Made by a program: the position numbers and the translations under genes. Below the pieces are notes generated by a model, which was not told the origin of the DNA, did no database searches, and worked only from the letters and a program-made list of their open reading frames with translations. Of a stretch of DNA of 64,000 nucleotides, positions 55,700 to 62,436 are shown piece after piece; position 1 is the stretch's first letter; each line of letters begins with the position of its first letter. The stretch is from an uncultured Cellulophaga sp. (GTDB lineage: Bacteria; Bacteroidota; Bacteroidia; Flavobacteriales; Flavobacteriaceae), in the NCBI GenBank assembly GCA_947496695.1, contig CANMEI010000001.1:124001-188000 (forward strand), given 5' to 3'.

Positions 55700-56641
55700 A
55701 AAATGTGTAATTTTAAATTGCGTGGAACAACAGGAATTAATGAATTTAAACCATTGTAAATCAATCATTTGATTTATTTTTTCAAATATATTACTTCCGT
55801 AATTTTTTGATAAGATTCTTAATCTTTTTACTTCGTCATTATATTTTGTTTCGTATTCGGTGTCATTTTTACATTCTTTTATGAGTTTACGCCAAGTATT
55901 TTCATTGCTGAAATTGTGTAAATCTTTTTTAAACTTACTGTTTTTTGGCAACTTAATAGTGTGGTCGAAAATCACTAAATGTTTCATGTGATCTTTATGT
56001 ATTTTTTTTAATATAACCCAGTTTTTAAATTCTAAAAGATCTTTTACTGTAGTTATTTCATGCTTTGTAAACATACGCATTCTTTTTGCTTGTAATTCAA
56101 TTCTAAGAGTGTTTGGTTCACAGTAACTAGGATGTTCATGATGTTTGCTGTAGATTTTAATTCTATAATCATTTTGAACGCTACCAGAAATTTTTGAAGG
56201 TTTTGTTGGTTGATTATTTTGGAACATCTTTCTTTTTTCGCAAAAAGTGTTCATTACAATTTCTTCTATTTCAAATGGTATAACAATCATTTGAGCAATT
56301 TCAAAAGGCTTTAATTCTAAATTCTGTAAATCGATCTTAAGCATACTTTCAAAGTCTTTTAAATTTCTAATAGCATCTCTTAAACTCACAAAATCAGCAT
56401 TGTGTAAACCCTTATTTTTATAGTAATGCATTGAGCCTCTAGAGGTCAATTTTAATGGATTGCTATCTGAATCATATTCAATTGATATGTTTAAATTATA
56501 AATTTTATAATAACATGTTCTTTTAATAGCGATTCCGTTTTTATATTTATAGCCATCAGAAATAAATTTCATTTGATCGCAACTTGCGAAAGCTTTTATT
56601 GTTGGAATATGATCCGTTTCGAAAGGTAAGTTATCATACAT
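55613..56641 (-). CDS. Probable replication initiation protein, phage/plasmid gene II/X-like
   Basis: The 342-residue product resembles, distantly, the rolling-circle initiators of filamentous phages and related plasmids: a beta-rich N-terminal half, then DYRIKIYSKHHEHP near 160 (candidate catalytic Tyr) and NTLRIELQAKRMRMF, which parallels the VRFEAR-type segment of gene II proteins, then a helical, lysine-rich C-terminus. The last 25 residues are encoded by tandem repeats (KEAQLLKPKEAP). It would nick one strand to start replication of the excised element. Recognition is by general pattern only; another type of DNA-binding protein cannot be excluded. Confidence 0.5.
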   Translation of the reverse strand: MYDNLPFETDHIPTIKAFASCDQMKFISDGYKYKNGIAIKRTCYYKIYNLNISIEYDSDSNPLKLTSRGSMHYYKNKGLHNADFVSLRDAIRNLKDFESMLKIDLQNLELKPFEIAQMIVIPFEIEEIVMNTFCEKRKMFQNNQPTKPSKISGSVQNDYRIKIYSKHHEHPSYCEPNTLRIELQAKRMRMFTKHEITTVKDLLEFKNWVILKKIHKDHMKHLVIFDHTIKLPKNSKFKKDLHNFSNENTWRKLIKECKNDTEYETKYNDEVKRLRILSKNYGSNIFEKINQMIDLQWFKFINSCCSTQFKITHFPKEAQLLKPKEAPFIACKPCNAYSVQAL

Positions 56642-56644
56642 TTT

Positions 56645-56737
56645 GAGAAAAGTATTATCTTTACGTCGAGGTTATACGTTGCTGTGAACCTCAACATTTG
56701 AACAAATATGGGAGGCTTGAACAACCTCCCTTTTTTT
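56645..56737 (+). ncRNA. Structured rep leader; candidate antisense RNA with terminator
   Basis: Between rep and the gene upstream of it, the plus strand holds a GAGGTT...AACCTC hairpin (56668-56692), two TTGAACAA direct repeats (56698-56705, 56717-56724), then GGGAGG/CCTCCC (56710-56730) followed by T7. The T tract faces the plus strand, opposite to all nearby genes, so it would end a short RNA antisense to the rep leader, as in copy-number control of rolling-circle plasmids. A clear promoter was not found. Confidence 0.4.
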
Positions 56738-57110
56738 ATAGTCTTATAAATTTTTCTGTAAATAGTTTAGGGCTAATAGGTTTAAAGCCTTTGAAGAAAT
56801 GTATTTTTAAGTACTCTTTGTTCTCCCTAAACTCAAAAATTATGAAGTCTTTTTTTCTTTTCTGATCTCCATAGAACCATCTTGGCGATGATGTTTTTTT
56901 AAGCCCAGTGGTGGGATTGAACGACATTTCATCTATTTGATTCATCCAAAAAATAGGCTTATCCTTAGCCTTTGATCTTCCTAAATCAGGTGCAATTTTA
57001 AGTTGATCGTCAAAAACACTTATTTTATCTTGACTGTGATAAATTGAGGTGCTACCGTTTGAAGCATATCTTCTGTAAGTATAAACTTCCGAACTATTTT
57101 TTCTATCCAT
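56736..57110 (-). CDS. Unrecognised 124-residue element protein
   Basis: A soluble, basic protein without signal peptide or membrane segment, rich in Lys, Phe and Ser, with SPRWFYGDQKRKKDFIIFEF in the middle. It begins 4 bp after the HTH gene stop and precedes rep, so it belongs to the HTH-rep operon. The stop codon lies in the A/T tract of the leader hairpin. Possible roles are replication accessory or control; no family was recognised. Confidence 0.6.
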   Translation of the reverse strand: MDRKNSSEVYTYRRYASNGSTSIYHSQDKISVFDDQLKIAPDLGRSKAKDKPIFWMNQIDEMSFNPTTGLKKTSSPRWFYGDQKRKKDFIIFEFRENKEYLKIHFFKGFKPISPKLFTEKFIRL

Positions 57111-57114
57111 TGTC

Positions 57115-57402
57115 TTACTTTTTTAGTTCAACAATAGCGGTTAGAACCTCATCACGCTTGTAATATACTCGCCCCGATATTTGATATGCTGTTAATATCC
57201 CTTTTTTAGTCCAGTTGTGAACGCTAGAGAGGTCTATCTTAAACAATTCAGCAACTTCATTACGTGTTAAAAATTCTGTGGGTTCTTTGGGTTGGAAGTT
57301 TTTTTTGAGTTCGTTTAATTGAAGTTTTACACCCTCGATAATTGCGGTTTGTAGTTGTTCAGGAGTTACCTGTACGAATTGGATTTGTTTCATTTTAAAC
57401 AT
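57115..57402 (-). CDS. Helix-turn-helix protein, excisionase-like (HTH_17 type)
   Basis: The 95-residue protein has a C-terminal MerR/excisionase-like winged helix: FLTRNEVAELFKIDLSSVHN then TKKGILTAYQISGRVYYKRD, preceded by a coiled-coil region. Such proteins in Bacteroidota elements bind DNA and act as excisionase or as repressor/activator of replication genes. It heads the HTH-124 aa-rep operon and lies 99 bp downstream of the orphan gene; a palindrome precedes it. Confidence 0.85.
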   Translation of the reverse strand: MFKMKQIQFVQVTPEQLQTAIIEGVKLQLNELKKNFQPKEPTEFLTRNEVAELFKIDLSSVHNWTKKGILTAYQISGRVYYKRDEVLTAIVELKK

Positions 57403-57461
57403 TATTTATTATTTATAATGTTCAAATTTCAATGGATTTAATCCCCTGTGAAAAGAGGTTT

Positions 57462-57479
57462 TTACCTAAGATTAGGTAA
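57462..57479. promoter_or_regulatory. Palindrome upstream of the HTH gene, candidate operator
   Basis: TTACCTAA-GA-TTAGGTAA is a perfect 8-bp inverted repeat with a 2-bp centre, 60 bp upstream of the HTH start in a 99-bp intergenic gap. It may be bound by the HTH protein itself. Confidence 0.5.
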
Positions 57480-57500
57480 TGGTGCTAAATGAATTTAATT

Positions 57501-58433
57501 TTAAGGAACAAAAATGTTGTTAAAATTGTTTAATCTTTGTTCTGATCTGGAATTTTTTAAACTTATCAACTGTTCTTTGCTAATTAATACCTCATAGTCT
57601 TTTACCTTTATGTAATCATTTTCATAAAGCCAGTTAATAAATTGTTTATGCCCAATTTTTTCTATTAAAGATTTATTCAGCATCATGTTATACAAAAAAC
57701 TGTAATCTTTATAAACATCTATTATATGTAAGTTTTTATATTTCAAAAAATTCTCTTTTGCTCCAATAATTTTAAAAGGATAAATATTTTCAGTCTGAAT
57801 ATTTCTTGTTATATTTTGTTTTAGGTATGATAAGTTCGATTTTTCTTTGTCAAAACATGACGTTCCATTTTGGTAATCAATCCTTGCCAGTACTGAAATT
57901 AAATTTTCAATTTGATATATTTTTTCCTCATAATTGTTCTTTCTATCCAATTGGTTTAAAAATGTATTTCTACTTTCCGTTCTAATGAAATTTAACAATT
58001 CATCAGTATTGACAATTACAACCCTATCTTTTACCTGGAACTTAAACTCTGGAATATCTCTTTGGATAATGGATTTAAAAGTCTTTATTAGTACTTCATA
58101 CTCCATCATCCCTGAATATACAATTGCCCTAATTTTTGTACAATCTTCTTTAGAATAAATAATATTACACAATACATTTTCAATTAGATATTGAGTTGTT
58201 TTTTTTTCTTTTATTAACCAACCACCTGATTTATATAAATCAATAGTATTATTTAATTGAATATAATTCTTTATTTTACTTAAGTAGTGTGCAAACAAGT
58301 AGGGTTTAAAAAATAATGCTTGTTCTTCACTTTCAAAAAAAGAATTATTATTTAATAATTCTTTTATAGAGTAATGTATAAATTCAGGAGGGTAATATTC
58401 GTAATCAATACTATCTAAATAATATTTTCTCAT
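57501..58433 (-). CDS. Unrecognised 310-residue orphan protein (cargo candidate)
   Basis: From ATG 58433 (the frame opens one codon earlier with TTG) the protein is soluble, rich in Tyr, Asn, Ile and Lys, with no membrane helix, P-loop or known catalytic motif. Features are an N-terminal YYLDSIDYEYYPPEFIHYS, a central IRAIVYSGMMEYEVLIKTF and a C-terminal helix-turn-like QFINWLYENDYIKVKDYEVL. It lies between the integrase module and the HTH-rep operon, where small elements often carry cargo such as phage-defence or toxin genes. No function is claimed. Confidence 0.75.
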   Translation of the reverse strand: MRKYYLDSIDYEYYPPEFIHYSIKELLNNNSFFESEEQALFFKPYLFAHYLSKIKNYIQLNNTIDLYKSGGWLIKEKKTTQYLIENVLCNIIYSKEDCTKIRAIVYSGMMEYEVLIKTFKSIIQRDIPEFKFQVKDRVVIVNTDELLNFIRTESRNTFLNQLDRKNNYEEKIYQIENLISVLARIDYQNGTSCFDKEKSNLSYLKQNITRNIQTENIYPFKIIGAKENFLKYKNLHIIDVYKDYSFLYNMMLNKSLIEKIGHKQFINWLYENDYIKVKDYEVLISKEQLISLKNSRSEQRLNNFNNIFVP

Positions 58434-58515
58434 CAAGTTTGAACAATTTCATACGTTGCTTTTATAAAAATACAAAACCTTTTAAATATCTTCTTTAATC
58501 GTCTTTATTAATATT

Positions 58516-58650
58516 TTAATTATCATTAATTGAAATATTCATTTTTAAAAGTTCTAATTTTAATTTTAAATGATTTAGTTTACACCTCTTTTCTGCTATT
58601 TCAGCATCTAATTCTTTTTCCAAATCAATTCTTAGTTGTTCTTCTTTCAT
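58516..58650 (-). CDS. Small coiled-coil ORF downstream of the integrase
   Basis: A 44-residue frame starts at ATG 58650, 9 nt after the integrase stop, behind an A-rich AAATAAATAATAAAC stretch. The product begins MKEEQLRIDLEKELDAEIAE and is almost entirely Lys/Glu/Leu heptad-like, so it should be one coiled-coil helix. Position suggests co-expression with the integrase. Confidence 0.5.
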   Translation of the reverse strand: MKEEQLRIDLEKELDAEIAEKRCKLNHLKLKLELLKMNISINDN

Positions 58651-58659
58651 GTTTATTAT

Positions 58660-59976
58660 TTATTTAGTTGAGGTATTTTTTAAGACAGTTAATTTTGGTT
58701 CTTTTTTTTCTTTAATCGCTTGTAATGTATAGAAGTCCGCAATCTGTTGTGCGTAGTCCAGTGTATTTTTCCCGATGTAGTTAAGCAGTAAACGCTCCGA
58801 AGAATGTGCCGTTATCTGCATTATTAAAGGCGTTGGCAATACTCCATAAAGGTTACTGGCAAAAGAACGTCTACAAACATGTGAAGCCATTAATTCCCAT
58901 TTAGGATACACCCCTTCAATTTTTCTTTTTTTCTTATTACCTTGACCTTCAACAGTGACTTGTATTTTACTGCCCTTTATCATTTCGTCAATTCCCGCCT
59001 TTTTACATATTAACTTGATATACTTATTAAATTTCTGGATTGATATTTTATAAGGCAAACCGCTTTCAATAATTTGTTTTGTAGTTTCTAATACTGGTAT
59101 TGTAACATTTTTACCAGTTTTTTGCTGTTTTAACTCAATAACCTCTAATCCGTTTCGATTAACAAAATTAGTTTCATTTAATTGAAGTAAATCGCCCCCT
59201 CTTTGCCCTAAGTTGCACCCCAATAAAAGCCATTTACGGGCGTTTTGGTGTGCATCGTTAATTAGTTCAACCTTTTGTATTTTATCAAGTTCTAGTGACG
59301 TTAAATAAATAATATTTTCATTATTCGGTTTGCTACTTTCTATTTTTTTGTACTGGATATTTGCTTCAATACCGTTTAATTCAGCATCATTGCAAACCGT
59401 TTTTAAATCCGCTAACTTTTTTAATGCCGTACTTTTTTGATATTTTTTAATATGAAGTAGATATTTTAAAAATTCCTTGCCAAACTTTAAATTAACATCT
59501 TTAACCTTGAATCTTTTTTCTTTCTGATATTCAATTAAAATGTTCTTTAATGAAATATAAGCAACCTTTCTGCTTTTAGACAACCCTAAACCACCTTTGG
59601 CATTTTTACGAGTAGAGGCTTCATCTATTATGCTTTGAATTGCATCAATCAATAACTCACTTATGTTTTCTTCATTTTTACGACTAAAAAAAACATCAAT
59701 ATTATGTTCTAACCAATCCTTGCTTATTTCGACGCCTTTACTATTGGCTTCATTAAACTTTTTAAATATATAAACCTTTAAGTTCTGTAAATCGATTGAA
59801 AGATTTTTGTTTTCACTCGTAGTCTGCTTTGGCAAGCCTTTATCCGAACTCCAATTCTTGGAATTAATAAAAAGACCTGTTTTTGCTCTCGGGGTTAAAC
59901 CTCTATTAACTGAAAGTCTTAAATAGATAGGTGAGTTTTCTGCTTTGCCTATTAACTGAAGTTTGATTGTTGCCAT
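58660..59976 (-). CDS. Tyrosine recombinase/integrase of the element
   Basis: The 438 residues contain an N-terminal arm-binding-type domain (about 1-90, with FINSKNWSSDKGLP), a SAM-like core-binding domain (about 105-215) and a catalytic domain with Arg in LGQRGGDLLQLN, His-x-x-Arg in SHVCRRSFASNLY, a further His in AHSSERLLLNYIG and the nucleophile Tyr in the same segment. It recombines attP with the tRNA-Leu 3' end. The gene begins about 205 bp inside attR and is read inward; arm-type repeats lie in its upstream region, so binding could also repress it. Confidence 0.93.
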   Translation of the reverse strand: MATIKLQLIGKAENSPIYLRLSVNRGLTPRAKTGLFINSKNWSSDKGLPKQTTSENKNLSIDLQNLKVYIFKKFNEANSKGVEISKDWLEHNIDVFFSRKNEENISELLIDAIQSIIDEASTRKNAKGGLGLSKSRKVAYISLKNILIEYQKEKRFKVKDVNLKFGKEFLKYLLHIKKYQKSTALKKLADLKTVCNDAELNGIEANIQYKKIESSKPNNENIIYLTSLELDKIQKVELINDAHQNARKWLLLGCNLGQRGGDLLQLNETNFVNRNGLEVIELKQQKTGKNVTIPVLETTKQIIESGLPYKISIQKFNKYIKLICKKAGIDEMIKGSKIQVTVEGQGNKKKRKIEGVYPKWELMASHVCRRSFASNLYGVLPTPLIMQITAHSSERLLLNYIGKNTLDYAQQIADFYTLQAIKEKKEPKLTVLKNTSTK

Positions 59977-60023
59977 GATTAAGAATATTTGAACAAATCA
60001 AAGATAATCATAAATTTAACTTC

Positions 60024-60042
60024 TTGCCAACACATTGCCAAC
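60024..60042 (+). repeat. Right arm-type repeat pair
   Basis: TTGCCAAC occurs at 60024-60031 and 60035-60042, 11 bp apart, 48 bp upstream of the integrase start and 141 bp inside attR. Orientation and spacing equal those of the left pair. Nothing else was seen in 60043-60182, which is AT-rich. Confidence 0.55.
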
Positions 60043-60182
60043 CAAGTTACTATAATTTTAAATTACATTAAATAAATTTAGATTACCTAAATATTAAATA
60101 AAACCCATAAAATATTGATTTTAAAGCACTAAATACTCAAACTACTAATATAACTCTACGCATATCATTTAATAGGTTGTGT

Positions 60183-60198
60183 TCCCGCCTCGAGTACA
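60183..60198 (+). repeat. attR: second copy of the 16-bp repeat
   Basis: Identical to attL at 53943-53958. Sequence before it (AATAGGTTGTGT) does not continue the tRNA, so this is the displaced original 3' end of tRNA-Leu. Confidence 0.9.
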
Positions 60199-60240
60199 AA
60201 AACCCTTGTTAATCTTACGATTTTCAAGGGTTTTTTATTT
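60198..60240 (+). terminator. Original terminator of tRNA-Leu, displaced by the element
   Basis: AAAACCCTTG (60199-60208) and CAAGGGTTTT (60225-60234) with a following T tract lie directly after attR. Before integration this would have followed tRNA-Leu. Confidence 0.85.
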
Positions 60241-60357
60241 TATAGTATTCTTCATATCAATTCTCCATTTAATGAGAATAAAAAAGTCAAATATCTAATT
60301 TTATATTTATAAATTAACATATATTTTTGAGTTTTAAATTCAGCTAAATATTTGATT

Positions 60358-60664
60358 ATGAATAACCCCGAGATTAAAGATGCAATCTATATTATTGAAG
60401 AAGCAAAAAAATCATGGCTAGAAAAAATATCACTAAACAAAACAACATTAAAAGCAACCAGTATAGGTTTAAGTAGGTTTTTAAAAGATATGGATGAGCT
60501 AAACTTATTAAATAAGTGCTTTCATTCATCCGATATTATATACATGATTGCTTATTGAAGACACCGAACTTTATGGGGAGAACGATAAACTTACATTAGA
60601 AACAAATTTCACTACCACTCAAATAATTTTTGAAAATACTTTGCAAAAATTAAAAACTCTTTAA
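60358..60664 (+). pseudogene. Small frameshifted gene beside attR
   Basis: The frame from ATG 60358 (NNPEIKDAIYIIEEAKKSW...) ends with TGA at 60556-60558 after 66 codons. In the next frame an unbroken stretch starts in the same place (LIEDTELYGENDKLTLETNF) and runs to TAA 60664. Joined, they give about 102 residues of similar helical, Lys/Asn-rich composition, so a one-base change probably split a single gene. No family was recognised. A genuine 66-residue gene is the alternative. Confidence 0.45.
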
Positions 60665-60675
60665 AGTCTATTAAT

Positions 60676-61933
60676 TTACTTTAATCTAGCCAGCATCAAC
60701 TCCATTAACTTATTAGCACTTACTTCTCCTTTTTCTTTGATAAAATCTCTCGGGGTATTATCACCAATTTCAAAAACAAGTGCTTCTGCTCCGTGTGCAA
60801 CATAAAAATAATTTTTAGATACGGCTGTTGGCAGTAGTGTAGCACTTGGTTTAATATTTGGATCATAACCTGATAGATCTAATTTAACCGCATCTAACCA
60901 ATCAGGTACCAAACCTGGCATATTACCTTTATGCTCAGCATCAATAGTATAATAAATGTCATCCCAAGTTGAATGAAAATCAATACCAAAGTAAAATTTA
61001 CCTTTCGTTTCTTTTTCCTTCGCTACCATAAAATCTCTAACCGCACTTGTTTCTGGTTGGTTAAAGTTTTCCCAATCTCTATTTAAATCGACACCACCTA
61101 AATTATGCCTCCAATGCCCGTTATCAAAACCATCCGGGTTCATAAGTGGCACCACAAATACTCCAAAATTTTTTCTGAATTTTTTAGCTAGTTTAGAATC
61201 TGAAGCTAAAGTTTCAACAAAAGCTTTCATTGCTAAATAACCAGTAACTTCAGGCGGGTGTTGCCTAGAAATTATCATAATCATATTTTTAGAATCTACC
61301 TTTCCTATAGACAAGAGTCCCATATTTTTACCCTCTTTACTTGCTCCGATACTCGAATATGTAATATCTTTTTTACCTGATAAACTTGTAGCCCATTCAC
61401 TAACCCTACTAGAGGTTTCTAACTCTTGCCCAGCAATCCATAGAGGCTTAGGCGTAAGGTTTAAATTTAAAGTTACAGACATTGGCAAAGAACCCATCCC
61501 AAAAGCTTCTGTTCCTTGTTCGTGAGCTGTATAAGCTACACTATTTATTGCTTAATTTAGGATAATACCTATGTTTAAAACCTTCTTGATAAGTTAATGT
61601 AAGATAAATTTGTTTTTGCGTCTTACAAGATACTTTAAATGCATACCATGGGCTTATGTTTATTGGTGTATTTTCTGAAGTAATTAAGGCTTTAAATGTG
61701 CTATCATTAACTTTAATGATTCCATTTAAACGAGCGCCTTCAAAATCATTAGAAAAAACGACATCACTATCTTCAAAAGTATAATCACCTTTCCATTGTT
61801 TTTGAGTTGGCTTAGATTCTGTAGCCACTATTACTGTTGGTCCTTGACCTGCATAAACTGGAGGTTTTTTAAAAGATTGTCCGTAAAAAATAGAACTAAA
61901 GATTAAAAAACTTAGCAAAAATAAATTTCTCAT
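60676..61933 (-). pseudogene. M14-family zinc carboxypeptidase, frameshifted
   Basis: The 5' frame (61933-61541, 130 codons) has a signal peptide (SSIFYGQ) and a beta-sandwich domain (DFEGARLNGI, SPWYAFKVSCKT, HRYYPKL). It stops at TAG 61541. The next frame is open from the same point (VAYTAHEQGTEAFGMG) through 60676 and holds the peptidase: RQHPPEVTGY (zinc His/Glu), NPDGFDNGHWRHNLGGVDLN, GIDFHSTWDD (third zinc ligand) and a late FEIGDNTPRD with the catalytic Glu. The total length is one base off a multiple of three, so the gene is shifted by one nucleotide near 61545-61555. Either a real inactivation or a sequencing error. Confidence 0.8.
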
Positions 61934-61985
61934 AAAACAGGTGTATTAAGAAAATATAATTTTAAAAATACATCATTTTATATAG

Positions 61986-62022
61986 AAAAAAAGGCACTAA
62001 AATTAATTTTAGTACCTTTTTT
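61986..62022. terminator. Terminator upstream of the M14 gene
   Basis: AAAAAGGCACTAAAATT and AATTTTAGTACCTTTTT form a stem with one C-A mismatch and A/T tails, 20 nt past the stop of the 62042-62263 gene. Confidence 0.75.
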
Positions 62023-62041
62023 AATAATTAAGAAACAATAC

Positions 62042-62263
62042 TTAAACAGTAAGATTACCGTTCAAACGTTTTTCAATTTTACGTTTAATAACCGTTAAAC
62101 GTTTCATTACATCCATAATTTCTAGGTCTTTACTTATCTTATACCTTTCATTAAGCTCTAGTATCAATGCTTTTACTTCTCTCGAAGCTTCTACTCTGTT
62201 ACTAGTGGTCATTCCGGACATTTTTCGATTTTCAAACTCTAATGCTCTTTCCATTACATCCAT
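62042..62263 (-). CDS. Small hypothetical protein
   Basis: The 73-residue product is helical and charged (MDVMERALEFENRKMSGM; EVKALILELNERYKISKDLE; MDVMKRLTVIKRKIEKRL), without membrane or signal segments. The repeated MDVM motif at both ends suggests two related helices. It has its own terminator, and lies 173 bp from the S41 gene upstream on the same strand. I do not recognise the family. Confidence 0.6.
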   Translation of the reverse strand: MDVMERALEFENRKMSGMTTSNRVEASREVKALILELNERYKISKDLEIMDVMKRLTVIKRKIEKRLNGNLTV

Positions 62264-62436
62264 AACTAATTTAAATTTTCAGTTAATCTTATATTTTGTA
62301 TTAATTCAACACAAACTTATTACTTAGAAAAGTGCTAAATTATAAGAACAAAAATAACCATTGGACAATTTTAGCTTAAAAAAACATCAATAAAATAACA
62401 ATACTTTAACCCTTATAATTTAGGTTTAAATAGCCC

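Larger units (their letters stand above)
53943..60198. mobile_element. 6.24-kb integrative element in tRNA-Leu(TAA)
   Basis: The element is bounded by an identical 16-bp sequence (TCCCGCCTCGAGTACA) at the tRNA-Leu 3' end and 6,240 bp further on. It holds a tyrosine integrase at the right end pointing inward, a 44-residue ORF, a 310-residue orphan, an excisionase-like HTH protein, a 124-residue protein, a probable Rep protein, a DUF3592-like membrane protein on the opposite strand and two small proteins. Short paired repeats lie near both ends. No relaxase, transfer, capsid, coat or Zot-like gene was recognised. It reads as an integrated rolling-circle plasmid or a satellite of a filamentous phage. 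Confidence 0.9.

Noticed and set aside
53943..60198. Complete filamentous prophage
   Set aside because: No Walker-type Zot/pI ATPase, coat or adsorption protein could be recognised; only the Rep resemblance and size fit.
53943..60198. Conjugative or mobilisable element with relaxase
   Set aside because: No MobA/relaxase or coupling-protein motifs were seen; the 342-residue protein reads more like a replication initiator.
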